Assembly (NCBI RefSeq): GCF_030247195.1
Contig: NC_080672.1
Coordinates: 91,894,113-91,958,112 of the forward strand
DNA from: Topomyia yanbarensis
Taxonomy: Eukaryota > Arthropoda > Insecta > Diptera > Culicidae
Length of the DNA stretch: 64,000 bases
Reading direction: 5' to 3'
Shown piece after piece: positions 33,671-45,874 of this stretch. Every line of letters starts with the position of its first letter. The first letter of the stretch is position 1. Below the pieces are notes generated by a model. That model saw nothing but the letters and a program-made list of their open reading frames with translations, was not told where the DNA came from and made no database searches. The translations under genes were made by a program, and so were the position numbers.

Positions 33671-34860
33671 AGGGGTAGTTTTTTCCTGTCACTCTAATGA
33701 AGACTTTGTGTCTTCAGCAAAGTTTTTGGCAAAAGCTTGCTCTACGACTTTGCTATATTTGCACTTGCAATTAAGTTGGTATATATCTCTCACTTTTAGG
33801 GAGATTAATCATCAAAATAATAACACAATATGAAAGGACTTGTAAGGGTCACAAATTCCTTCGAAGACATCAATTACCCAAATCTAACGATTCAGGCGTA
33901 ATTAATAGCTCGCACGATTTTGGCGAAAAAAACCACTGTGCAAGATGACGATTGTCTTTTCGGCAAAATTCTCAACAACCCTAAAATTTGGATACTGTCG
34001 GAAAGAGCTTGACATGTAGATGATAGAAATCGATACGTGAAACGTGATGGCGACTTTCTCTATAAACCTGGGTATATTCGTAATGGTATTGATGAGTAAA
34101 TTAACAAAATCCATGTGTGCTGCAATTTATCAATCCAAGGTAATAACTTTTACAAAACCGAAAGTCGCTATTATGGATTATCAAATGTTGTTCTGCATCG
34201 GCAACTGACCTATACCTTTCTATCTTCTAAAAAAAGTGATATTTTTAACCTAAATTACGCAGCCATTTACAAAATGTTTTTTTCTTGTTTTTATCAAATT
34301 TCCAACTTTCAACGTACAATTTTCCACATAATGATTTCGTAGAAAAAATAAACTAAATAAATAATACGAGCCCCATTTCGTAAATAACCATAATGAAGCC
34401 GCCATATTCCACCCTATATCTACTGTTAATTTTTCGGACTTGTTTGGTTTTTTGTCCGGTATACAATACCTTATCAGAGCTGTGACACGTAGCCTCGTGC
34501 TGAGGCTACCATCTTAGATATAACTAACGATACACCGTATTTCTTCTTCAGCTTCCCGTTCCGGGACAGACGCTGTTTCGGGCTGCTCCTACCCCAGCTA
34601 GTGCCACGTGGAGGTAGAGATTGGAGTTCTATATCAGAATAACAGCTTCGTCACCATATTGTATTTCAAAATTTTATTAAAGTATTGTTTTTCGTCATCT
34701 ACTAGTACTCGGTTACCGTTTCGAAATTAACCTGAAGTTTCCATCTTGCATTTTTACATGGTGACAGACTTCTCGTTTCAGGATCTGCTCGTCAACCTCA
34801 TTTGAAATATGTTAATATTTCTTGGTTTAAAATAGTTTTGCTCAATCAGCTTAGATTTTG
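33671..34860. other. Intergenic stretch
   Basis: No gene recognised. The frames of 60-75 codons are AT-driven. A small GC-balanced block at 34460-34640 (GTGACACGTAGCCTCGTGC) has no coding interpretation I can support. Confidence 0.4.
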
Positions 34861-36055
34861 AAATAGCATAGCGACTTCCGTCATCGACAACCCTAATCCG
34901 AAAATACCCATACTGTTAAATTATTTCATGGACTTGTTGACTTTTCTCGGTGAAACTACTATACCATACTGTTAAAGTTTTAGAGAACCTTGCTGGACCG
35001 AAAGCCATTATATTGAATTTTAAAAAGGTGTCAAACATCGATTTCTGCCATTTAGTCGTCAACCTCGTTCCGAAAATATCCATATTGTCTTGGATTTTGA
35101 AATGTCCTCAGACATCTATTTTCGGCATCCAACGGTCAACTCCAATCCATATTTTTAAGATCACAGAGATTTTTTTCGGAACTAGAAGTCGCCATCTGAA
35201 ATGGCGTCAGATATAGATTTGCGTCCTGTACTTGCCTATTGCATTCCATTCCATTCCAAAAATATACGTATTTTCAATGTTTTAGAGAACTTTGCTGGAC
35301 CGAAAGTCGTTATCTTGGAGAAGAAGTACTCGCACTGTTTTGTATTTACTGAGAATTTTTCTGTTGTAGTTGTAGGTTATAATGAAATGAGATGTAACAT
35401 ACTACAAAGACTATTATTTTAAATACCAGCTTGCTCAAGGCACAATAGTAATAAGACAAAATACTGTTGCATGTTACCTCGCCCGGGTAATTAATATCGT
35501 TAATACGCTAACTTACGTGTATTTGACATGGTAAACAAACATGTATCAAACAGTGACGTTTGCTATTGTATATTCAGATGCAAATGATGTGCTCTTACCG
35601 TTGAAATGGAGAAAAGGCACGAAACCCCAGCTTCCTTTGTATTGGAAAAACTCCAAATACAGAAGATTATTCTGTTGCGAACCGAACATATTGACTGGTA
35701 GTAGATGATTACCTGTATCCATATGTTAACATTTGACAGCCACGATGCTAAATTGTAAACATTATTATTAGTGTTGTCAAACTCATGTATACAAGAAGAA
35801 TGTCGAACTGTTTGACACTCCTTCTCAATCTCACATCGAAAACACTCATTTATTTACGCTTCTACTTTATTAAGCCGAAAGTCGTTATCGGGGGTTTTGA
35901 AATGGCGTCAGATAGCAAATTTCGTCATATACCCGTCAACCCTATTCCGCAAATACACAGATTGATAAGGTAAAAGAGAGTCTGCTGAAGGGGAAGTTGT
36001 CATTCTTGAATCTTGAAGGTGTCAATCCTATTCGGAATATACCAATATGCTATAG
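34860..36055 (+). repeat. Degenerate tandem repeats (CCGAAAGTCG unit)
   Basis: Imperfect units of about 120-150 bp repeat the words CCGAAAGCCATTAT or CCGAAAGTCGTTATC, TTTGAAATGGCGTCAGA, CTCGTCAACCCCATTCCG, AAAATACCCATACTGTTAA and TTTTAGAGAACTTTGCTGG. They cluster at 34860-35350 and 35865-36010, and a further unit is at 38850-38985. No protein is encoded; a diverged satellite or repeat-rich element interior. Confidence 0.6.
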
Positions 36056-36440
36056 ATTACTGAGTAGGAAAAGTTATGAAAACTTAGAGCCATAGTACGA
36101 GAGCAAAGACGTGACATATACAGATCGGAAAACTAGAAGTGGCAAGGTTGGTTATCACGGTAAAGGGTGATAAGTTTGGCTTTACACAGGAGACATGTTG
36201 TTAGACTGGAGTGATTCGTAGTTATGCTGCGTATGCTCGACTCCTGCCAACAGAAGACAAAAGATTAGCCCGTATGATTTTAAGCCTGTTTCTAATAACC
36301 CTGCCACTTCTAGTTTCCCGTTCTGTATATTTCACATCCTCGCTCTCGCTTGAGTACTATGGCTCTAAATTTTCATAACTTTCCTTACTCAGTAAACTTT
36401 AGTTAATTGAATGTCATTAAAAAGTACAAATGAAAATGTG
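36056..36440. repeat. Repeat C palindrome
   Basis: The left arm at about 36056-36150 (TTACTGAGTAGGAAAAGTTA, CAGATCGGAAAACTAGAAGT) is the reverse complement of about 36325-36420 (ACTTCTAGTTTCCCGTTCTG, TAACTTTCCTTACTCAGTAA). The inner parts TGCGTATGCTCGACTCCTGC and AGACAAAAGATTAGCCCG link it to the copies at 22040 and 42433. It behaves as a foldback MITE family. Confidence 0.75.
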
Positions 36441-36789
36441 ACTACATATTAGTCGAAATGAAAAAGGAAAAAAATATACCAATATGTTTAATCATAAATG
36501 GGCTTGCTCATTTGGAAGTCGCCATTAGGAAAACAGCCATTTTGTTAAGATTATAGAGTTTCGCTTGTTTGTTAAAAAAAGTTTTTTTAATTGTTTGAAA
36601 TGTTGTCATTCACAGTTTTCTGTCATCTACCTTGTGTTCGGAAAGCTTTGGAGCTAAATTCTACTGTATGCCATTTGAATACAAAACATTGAATAGAAAA
36701 CTCTTATTAATGGTATTTATTTTCATTTGTAAACTGTCGAAAAATACATATGCAATACGCATGATGAACAGTTATCTTCGATTTTAGGT

Positions 36790-38440
36790 CATGTGCGATT
36801 TCGAATAAGCTTTTGGATGTTGATTATGTTGATTTCTTTCAATCTTAACTAGAAACTCGAAATCAATTGCTGCTCGTTTGGAGCCTCTCGGCCCGTGTCG
36901 TACGCCATTCGTTTGATAACCGTTCAAAAAACTTCGATTTGATGTGCTTGTGGCACCTTTTGGAGGATTGTTCTTTTTCGGCACAAATTGTATTGTCTAT
37001 TCAACCAAAGCATAATAATTAGGGTTCGCAGTACCGACCCTTTTTGGCGAGAACCGGTACTACGGTACTGAAGCCCTCAGTACCGGTAGTACCGGTAAAG
37101 TACCGGTACTCGAATATTTTTTTAAAAATTTCGAAAAAGGCTTCAAACTGAAATTGAATGCTCAAACTGGTGATCTTATTCTCAGATGATTGATTTGTGC
37201 TGATCAAAAAACATGTTTATTGTTTTTAATTGCTTCGGAATGGCAAGACTTATTTCACAGAAGATATTTTTCATATAGGGCACCTTCTTCTATTTCGAAA
37301 TCTAGGCCATTTTGAAATCAATAACTGCTAAGTGGTGCGACTTTCGTCGATTTGAACAGATGGTAAATGTATGAAACCCTATTAACAACAGTAAATCAAA
37401 GCGAGAATGGTAGTAAATCCGAGCAGGTTAATCGCATTACCTCTCTTGCTGTTTCGGCCTTTATGTCGTTTGCCTACTATTCTCTAACGCATATCCAGGC
37501 TCCTTGCTTTCCTGTAATCTGTGGAGTTTTCCTGAATTTTCCGATCACCAATAATTACAAATCGCCCCATTTGAAGCAGTTCACCAAGTCTAAAACTGTA
37601 AGCTACTAAATCGCTGTTCGTTCTTTTATAGATAAAGGTTTAAGAGCAAACCAAATACAGACATGACTTAGACCATAGTCTTATTATGCGCCATCCAGTG
37701 AGTAATGGAAACCAATCAGAATGTCGCTAATAAAACTTTAACTTCTAGAATTACTATTATGATGGCCCCACCTCATTTCCACACAAAGGTGTTATCTCAA
37801 CGATTCATCTAGAAGGCAAATTAATATAATTAAACGTTATCTTGCAGACCGATATTTTGAAACAGATCCCGCTGCAGAGTTAACATCTTTGTCATAAAAA
37901 AATGTATAGTACCGAAAATACCGGTACTGGCCTTTGGTCAGTACCGGTATTACGGTACCAAAAATGGGTCGGTATTCCCGGGATTTTCGGTACCGGTATT
38001 ACCGGTACCACAACCCTAATAATAATCTCCGGTCAAAACAAGATTTCTTCGCGAGCGTAATATTTGTCGTTGAATTGCTTCAATTTCGGCAAGCTCTTAC
38101 TGATGTAAACATCTGCCTAAACCGCTTTAGCTTTGTTTAAACGGATCTGACGCACAGAAACACCCGTCTCAGAAATGGCTGCCCACACAAACGCCTTCGG
38201 CGGGAATTTCGATTAGACGACAGACTTAACATCGTCTGGTGTAGTTTCAATGCTGTCAGTGTAATAGTCATTGTTTCCACTTATTCCACTACGGTGCATC
38301 TTCCAGGATAATGAATTTTCCATTCGTAAAGTGTTTACACTGAAGTGTCCGGTAGCAAATTGGCTTTTCTTTCGCTGCATATTTTGGTGCCCGCTTACGT
38401 TTATGACAAATTACGTTATTTTTCTTCAAATACAGCACTA
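36790..38440 (-). pseudogene. Mariner-type transposase pseudogene split by a hAT element
   Basis: The central part on the minus strand (38440-38027) reads RKRAPKYAAKEK, KHFTNGKFIILEDAP, TPDDVKSVV, KFPPKAFVWAAISETGVS and REEILF followed by a stop where WPD is expected. Downstream (37011-36790) come FVPKKNNPPKVPQAHQIEVF, a TGA replacing a Trp codon, then MAYDTGREAPNEQQLIS. This is the order of an IS630/Tc1/mariner DDE transposase of the mosquito mariner kind. The catalytic Glu candidate is in QIEVF. Stops and frameshifts make it inactive. A 999-bp hAT-type element lies between the second Asp region and the Glu region, so the spacing between those residues cannot be read directly. Confidence 0.8.
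37020..38018. mobile_element. hAT-type nonautonomous element with 8-bp duplication
   Basis: Terminal inverted repeats begin TAGGGTT (left TAGGGTTCGCAGTACCG, right read inward TAGGGTTGTGGTACCGG). They are flanked by ATAATAAT at 37012-37019 and 38019-38026. An 8-bp duplication with TAGGG-type ends is typical of the hAT superfamily. Subterminal regions of about 90 bp on each side are packed with GGTACCGGTA/TACCGGTACC words, likely transposase binding sites. The interior has an 80-codon frame (from 37367) without hAT transposase motifs. It interrupts the older mariner pseudogene. Confidence 0.88.
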
Positions 38441-39000
38441 AAAAGATTAGAATTGCAAAGAGATGCCATGATTTGTTTGGAATTCTAATCTAACTGTCAT
38501 TGATAATTTTTAAAGAGGAAATGGGATGGTCTGATGTGCGGACAAAAGTCAAAAAGAAGTTAGGGAACACTAGTTGGCATTTTGACGTCGGTATCAAATG
38601 TGTCAAAATATTCGCACAGGTGCAAATTTCGCTGGACTTTACCCATGATATTTGTCGCGAACATTTGAAGAATTTCTTTTGAACTAAGTCGTTCAAACAA
38701 GTTGACAGATTTGCGTAAATCCAGCTTCTACGGCATTCAGTTTGTAAACAACTGTGCAATTTAAGGTTAACTGTGTAGCAAGAGTAAAAATAAGTGTAAA
38801 GGCCAGAATTTAGCCTAAATACTTTCCGAACCGATATTACACTTAAATTCCATTCCAGCAATACACATATTGTTAAGGATCTTGAGATTCTCGGAATCGT
38901 AAGTCGCCACGTAGGAATTTTAAAGGGCGCCAAACTTCGATTTCCTTCTACTCGTCAACCCCATTCCGAAAATACCCTTCTATTATCAGTAATAGTTAAC
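38441..39000. other. Noncoding stretch with a degenerate repeat unit
   Basis: The 147-codon minus-strand frame at 38490-38933 has no recognisable motif and runs into the CCGAAAATACCC repeat unit at 38860-38985, so I do not treat it as a gene. Confidence 0.45.
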
Positions 39001-42000
39001 TCAGAATACGTTAAATGGTACATTTTCTTACTGTACTGTATGCACTCAAACTTCATTTACACAGTTGGCTCGTAAAAAAAACTCGTCAATTCGAATTTAC
39101 TTTGTGGAAATAGCTACGTACATTGAATGTTACGTAAAACAGATTTCATGAATACAAGTTGTTATGAACAGTGTTAGAGTGTTTTGGCTGTGTTTAGCTA
39201 AGACTATTCCATCGTTCATCATTCTTGAGCAAGAAGTTTCCTATACCCAGAAAACGAAATGCATGTACGACGGTCAAATTACTACGTGCCAGTTCTGTCA
39301 TTATCAATGTGCGGAGTTTGGTGACAAAAAAGCAACCCCCAACGTACTCCAATAACAATTATGGTAATTTTATAGCCACTAATAAAACTAAGATTGCACT
39401 TGTAGCGTGCTATAAAACTTTAATTGTTACCGGGCTATCAATGTGCGGAGACAAAAAACAATCCAATTTGAAACCTAATCGATCCACTATAGTTATCGGA
39501 TTAACGTATTTAAAGTTAGTGTGGAATTTTTCTATAATCTAAATGGAGGAAACCTATTCGTTTACATTTTCACTCCATGCATAAAAATATTACTAGAATT
39601 GAGATTGCGAAAGTAAATATTATTGCCTAAATCTTTGTCGACGACTGCTAATTGATCTAAAATCATCCGAAGAAATTTGGCTAATTTTGCACAGGGACCA
39701 CCAGCGTATGATTTTGTTTCAGGGGTCAAATGCCACGATCTAATTTGGCTACATTTGGCTTAATAGTATGTTCAGAAGAATTTAAGTAAATAAGATGAGC
39801 CTTATTTCTGGCTGGAAAATTTTCCCGGGTAACGAGCGCAAACACTAACTTTTTAATGGAAAGAGAAGACCGTGCAAACAAATCGAGAGAGGGTTACAGA
39901 GGTCATTTCAAGCGGAATCGGAACATTTCGACGTCTAGGAACAAAATATGGTGTTTCGCAAAGTTTCGGCCGGAGTGCCAGTTAGGTTTTAGCTGAGTAA
40001 AATGTTCGACAGAATTTAGAAACTAGGTACAACATATTTATATAAACAACAATTGTTGCCAATACCATTTCCAACAGTGACCTTACGCTTCAAATGTGGT
40101 TTTCTCAGTCATTGTTTACCAACAAATCCATGTTCTACTCTGACTCCGCAGCGAACGGATTAAACCTCAATAAACCAACTTTAACCTCACAATTTTTTTT
40201 CATTGACCGACTGTGGAAAGAGCGAATAAACAGCCAGTGCCAGTGGGGGAGGTTTGTTTTTGATTGATTCACGGCCTACTGCGCTGCTGCCACGCCACCG
40301 CGATGAAGTCATTTTTGTTCATGTATTCGTACGAAGGCAACTGCGCGACCATTCGGTTGCTAATGGGGGACACAATCATCGTGCCCCGTTCGCGTGCGGT
40401 CGGTGAAGGCAATAACAAACAACCAACTCACACATTGTTTGCTGCCCCGGAATGCTGCAATTGCAGCTCACGTTGAGAAGATTTCGCTGGAAAATTGCAC
40501 GATTCTTGGCCGCGTGTTGTTGAGTCACCTAACCACCTCACCAGCTCGCATGGCAGGCAGCTGACCCAGATAAACATGCCATGCTGCATCGGACTGCATC
40601 GACATACGGGCGCACATTTTATTGGCAGTCAATGGAGAATTATGAAAATAAACATCGGAACTTTGTTATTGAAAGCGGGGCCCCTGGTCAGTAAATGGAA
40701 CATTGGAACTGCCTACGGGTTAAGCCCGAACGCTGAAAGCGTTCCACTCTGTCACTCTGGAAAGGTTATGCACTTGAGAGCGTCCACCGGTATACGGTTG
40801 GATGAAAGCTGCGAGGGCGGTATGATGAGTGGGGTAGCATATTTGTGGCTGTTGTCGATGGTGCACATATAACTGTTAACGTGACCCAAGTCACCGCAAA
40901 CTTTCCAATGTTGCATAGAAAACAACAGCAAAAATTACAGGAGCGCATTTATATTTACTTGCCTTTCCTTTGGCGAAACTTTTTCGTCATTGCAGTTTCA
41001 AAACAAAGTTGAAACGAATAGAAAAGAGTGCGAACGTGACTACGTGCAGGTTTGTAAACATCTATTCGGTCGTACTTTCAGCGTGCATAGATGGTAAAGG
41101 TTGGGAGGTAGAGGGTGGAACATAAAACGGCATTACGATCCCTTCGCCTTCGATGCAATGAAAACGAAAATCCTTGAAGGAAAGTACTATCTGGCAAAGT
41201 TGGATGAGCATACATTGGATTTTTACTAAATGACATTTGTCATGCTTGATTGAAGGATTACGCGAGGGAGCATAAAATCTTGCCGCTTTCCACTCTATAA
41301 GACAATGCGATTCGTCAACATTGTCATCTTGGAAAACTAAACATAAAATCGGGTATGAATTCATTTGTGAAGTGTTTATTTGTATAACTATGACTGCGGT
41401 TTACTTTTGTCTTTCCTTTTCCTTCCTGTGTGATTCTGTATCATGGCATCTATGGTCAGACCACGCCACGAACGTATGAAAATCAGATTCCTGTATGGTG
41501 ATTGCAGATGATACTTCGCATTTCCTGTTGTAAAAAAATTGAATCGATTCACGTTTCGTGTCCATAAAACGGCATGCTTGAAAATTTGGAGGATTTTGAT
41601 GTCAAGTGTATTAATATTTCTGGAAGCGTCAAGATCTAGTGTCACCTGGAAAACATTGTTTTCAAGACTAACCTTACTATCCGCTAACTTATTTTTCACT
41701 TTGTTATTTTTCACTTTGTTATGTTTCCGTAGATTCTGATTTCTCCGTCACATTGTTTACATTATCAATTTGCACCGGGTTCCCGGCTCGCACATAAAAA
41801 ACTGTTTTGAAAAAAACCCAACTGATGCTAAAATATATGTCGAACAAGAATAGTCCTCAAACACTTTGTCTTCCGGTTTAAAATCATACACATTAAACTT
41901 GGTCGGAGCAAGCAAAAATATGTTACTGGCGATAAGCCTTTTATGAAGAACTGACTACTGCGTCTACATCGTCTACATACCCGCTCATAAAGTTGAGATC

Positions 42001-42430
42001 GACGGTGTACTCACCGATCGGAGTTTGTCATGCGTGGATTTACTGAAGCATGGAGTTGGCTGTTTCAAGAATCCCTTGCTCTGGTGAGCGAAGATTTTGA
42101 GTAGCAAACGCGCTGGAGGGGACAACATGTTGTGTACCTTCACAAACAACTGCTGGATGGGACTAATGTTGTTAAAACGGATGACCTTTGGCGGGATTGT
42201 GTTACGTTTAATTACATCTTCTTCGACAAGAATCGTCTGTCTGTTCGGCTGTTTATACCTCTCGTCATGTATTGCAGCTTTGCACTAACTACAAGCCAAC
42301 GAGCCATTGTGCTGAAAAGTGTGCCTACAGTGGGGAGAGTCCACATGATCTAGCGCCCGAGGGATTTGAAGCGTTATCTTAAAATGGCGCACTAAGCACT
42401 CTTTTGCAGAAATACTAAAGCATTTTTGTC
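39001..42430. other. Mostly unique-looking noncoding region
   Basis: A repeat D fragment lies at about 39755-39870 (TAGTATGTTCAGAAGAATTT, GCAAACACTAACTTTTTAAT). The interval 40240-40880 is GC-balanced with two short frames of unknown meaning. At 41990-42300 a coding-like but broken stretch reads IDGVLTDRSLSCVDLLKHGV in one frame and QHVVYLHKQLLDGTNVVKTD in another; no family recognised. No intact gene is supported. Confidence 0.35.
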
Positions 42431-42432
42431 CT

Positions 42433-42790
42433 TTTTTACTTTTTAACGACATTCAATTAGCTAGAGATTACTGGACGGGGAAAGTTATGAAAATTTAAAG
42501 TCATAGTAAGAGCAAGGATATTAAATATACAGATCGGACAACTAGAAGTGGCCCCACTGGCGTTTGTGCACTGAAGCTTTTTACAACCAGTACCATATAC
42601 AATTTTTGTGAAATGATTTGTTATTACACCAACCCAAAATAATGTCGAATGACCCACAGAGGTTAAAGCCACAAATAAACAACAACAACAACAACTAGAA
42701 GTGGCAGAGTCCTTAGAAACAGGTTTAAAATCTTACGGACTAATCTTTTGTATTCTGCTGACAGGAATCGAGCTTAGGCTGCATTAATAG
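42433..42790 (+). repeat. Repeat C copy, interrupted by a small retroposon
   Basis: Words shared with 22040-22225 and 36056-36440 are ACGACATTCAATTAGCTAGA, CAGATCGGACAACTAGAAGT, TCTTACGGACTAATCTTTTG and GGAATCGAGCTTAGGCTGCA. The unit is split at 42553-42690 by the insert described separately. Confidence 0.8.
42553..42690 (+). mobile_element. 138-bp retroposon fragment with (CAA)n tail
   Basis: The target duplication ACAACTAGAAGTGGC is present at 42538-42552 and 42691-42705. The other repeat C copies have this site once. The insert ends in AAATAAACAACAACAACA, a LINE-type simple-sequence tail. Its body (GGTTAAAGCCACAAATAAAC) looks like a LINE 3'UTR, so I infer a strongly 5'-truncated LINE on the plus strand. 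Confidence 0.85.
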
Positions 42791-43109
42791 AGTAGATTGG
42801 GGTCAAGTAGGTCAGTTATCAATGGCGAGCGCGTGCACTGATTTTGATAACCAAGCACTCGTTGGAAATGCTATACATCTGGCAGCGTTTTGGCAACAAT
42901 GATTATGTGCATGAATAAACATTTTTCAAGCTAAATCCAATAAGGCGAAGGTACTTTTTTCGGTGTTTTTGAAAACTGGGGATAAGATAGGTTAAATAAA
43001 ACAATGAACATGCTTAGAAAATCAGCGGTTCAACTTTTATTTGAAGAGTATGAATACTGCAGATTATTTCAATATTAATAACACTAATGCTAAATGCAAT
43101 CCATTGACG

Positions 43110-43677
43110 TCATTCGGGTAAGGAAATGAGGAAGTGGCAAGTGATGTGAAAAATTATGAAACCGCGGGAGAAAATAATGAAAAAACATGTTTTTTTCAGC
43201 AGTCTGGTTCTGTACTTGCAAATGACTTTTTCGGTACTCTCGTTGTCGTCAAAGTGTGGAATTGAAGTTGTGCATTTTGGCTCACGTGGTTGTTTAGCTG
43301 TGCGAAAATCACGTTTGCGCTCCGGAGCATTTTTTATTCCTGTTTTGATCATGTCTTTTCGCATTCATTGGTGACGATAACTTTTCTTTCGCACTAGCGT
43401 GGAATGTTTCGAACGGAACCTTGAATTGTTTAGATGCTAATCGAATACTGGCGTCATCTTGAACAGTTGCAATTGCGTTCTTCATGTTCTCTTCATGTCG
43501 TTTGGGCGCTTTTCGCACGAAATTGCGCACAATTTTTCTGTCAAAATACTTCAAATTTACAATATAGTAGTGACCTATAGTGTCCCCAAACGGCTGACCT
43601 ATCGTGCCCCCAAGTGTACGTTTCAAGTTGATGTTCGTATTTTTATCATAAACTAAAATATCGGAAAACCAACACAA
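43110..43677 (-). pseudogene. Pipsqueak-type HTH (pogo-like) transposase or TF remnant
   Basis: Residues about 52-100 of the minus-strand frame ending at 43309 read NFVRKAPKRHEENMKNAIAT, then SIRLASKQFKVPFETFH. This is a psq-type helix-turn-helix: a basic lead, an acidic EENM start, an A..AV-type first helix and a S(I)R.A...F.VP..T.H recognition helix. Such domains occur in Pipsqueak transcription factors and in pogo-like (Tc1/mariner superfamily) transposases. After the domain the frame degenerates and no DDE core is visible. The ends carry similar GGGG...TAGGTCAG words (42792-42815 and, inverted, 43570-43612), which hints at a transposon. A domesticated gene is less likely given the truncation. 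Confidence 0.6.
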
Positions 43678-43689
43678 AACTCATGCTCA

Positions 43690-45870
43690 GCATTAATTTT
43701 TACGCAAGGAAAAACTCATTAGACTTTATTTTACATTGATTAAATGTACTGTACTAAGAACGAAAGACAATGCGTTTTCGCAGAACAACACGCGATAGCA
43801 TAAACGATGCCGTAACTAATACAGCTGATCCACGGTAACAGCCGAAATGACAGTCGTCAACTATGTACTCTACCGTGTATCTAATTCACGCAACACAAGT
43901 GACCTCTACAATAACATGGCAAAGATATTGCTCTATGCCCTATATGTTTCCCCATACCTATTGTACCACATTCTACTCTACGAATCGCTCAAGTCTACCA
44001 ACATGTCTCACGGAAAAGACATACTTGTCCCTCTTTACCATGAGAACCGACACTTCTAAGAACAGATTGTGATAGATAAAACTATCGATTTTTGATAGCA
44101 TGACATTGAAAATTTAGCTAATGTAAAGCATAGCCAAAATACCATGCATTTTCACACAGAAAGTTGCGCTTCCCTAGTCTGGGACGACAGATTTGGGCAC
44201 CCGACACGTTATGTTTCTCCTCGACTAGTTAAATTTCAGCACTGTACTCAAATGTGGAAAGCATTTCAGCCGACTGTTTTTAGCTTTGGGGAACACCTTG
44301 AAACTTGCACACGTATCCTAGCGTCTGGTTTTACACCCGCTTGCTGCGTTTGGGAAAAATTGAGATTTCATACTCGGTCCGTTTAAAAGCCGTAAAATTG
44401 AATCTGTTTGGTTTGCACGTATAGAAGATGTTGAGTCATAGTTCGATTTTTATCGTAACCCTACCCATTAGAAGCTTTTGTTTAAAACTATGTGTGTGTT
44501 TTGTTTATGTTCATCGCATTTAGTCAAATTGTATCAGATTTTATCGACTACTTAGACTTGGGCATTAAAGTAATCGCTGAAATTTGAGAGATACACGAAT
44601 CTTGTGCACGGATGCGCATTGTATGGGTAAACAGTAATTTCTATATATTGACAAACTATATAAAAACGTTTGAAGTTTTTCCTAAATATATTATTTCCAT
44701 TTCATATAGTCTGATCCATGTGTGGTTTTGTAAGTGCGATAGCTGAGGTACACATTTTCATTCCATCTAGGAAAGCACATAAATCAGTGTGAGTTTCATT
44801 GGTGTTAAGTAATTCAATTGATTTTTGAAATGTGCATCAAGAAAACAAACGCACAATATTTCGATTAGTATTATTCATCTAAATATACTAACAAGTTAAT
44901 TAATGTTATAATCAAAATATTGAATATTCGAAAGTGTAGTTCTACATCAACAGTTCGTACAACCTTCCTTGTAGTTCTTAATTCGAACTCTTTACAGTTG
45001 AAATTTTTCCTCCCTCAGATTGGTCGGTTTGACGATGCGTTCATCAGTACTAAAAAACCTCTGACAGATAAGTTACTGCATTACGCCTCGATAGTGGTGC
45101 ATCAAGGAGACCGAGAGGGCTTATGCGCCTTTTTTATGATTTGTGTGTTTTCGTACTCTGCACCAGCCCAAACTAACGATCAACAATTAGCCTGTGCACG
45201 CTGACGTAGTTGACTGGCGGGTCGATGGATTGACTTTTGATGTGGGCCGTGTTTGCAAAGATTGTTCTACAGTTTAATGGCAGTGTTGACCCACAGGGCT
45301 CAAAGGGGGGGTTCATTGTGTATCGGTTTATCGGTCGACTGCGTCATCGTGCTTAAGCTAATTAAAGAAATGTAAAAGCAGAAGTATATTAGTGGTCGTT
45401 TTGTAGTAATTGTAGTTTTAGTACTAGCGTACAACTGTTATGAGCTAGTCGTATGTCTATCTGTGTATGCTTTCGTCTGAGTATTTGTGACAGCTGGATC
45501 AGGGAATGGATGAAGAACTGGCGTATATGATAGAATGGTGGGTAAATCCGGTGTACAACTTGTGCATTCGATTCTATTCATTTGGGAAGACCGATTCTAT
45601 TCATTTTTGAAATCCTAACAGAATTCAATTGAGGTTGATGGAAAATAAACATCATTTACTGGCATTCGGTCGAGTTAAAGTAGTTTGATTGCATGTTACT
45701 TGTTTTCTTTTCTACTCCATTAGTCTGGTTTTGTTGTACTTCTATTAGTTTGGTTTTCCACTACTCATGTATTCCAAAAATAATATCGGTCAATTTATAC
45801 ATTTCTTTTTAATCTTTGCATTATTTTTCTATATTCGGCATGGTTTGATTCGTTTCATTCCTTATTTCCT
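43690..45870. other. Intergenic stretch, no gene recognised
   Basis: Short frames (43847-44072, 44144-44386, 44920-45204) have no recognisable motif, domain or splice context. Nothing else supported. Confidence 0.45.
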
Positions 45871-45874
45871 AAAT

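Noticed and set aside
38490..38933. 147-codon minus-strand ORF
   Set aside because: No motif, AT-driven composition, and it overlaps a degenerate dispersed repeat.
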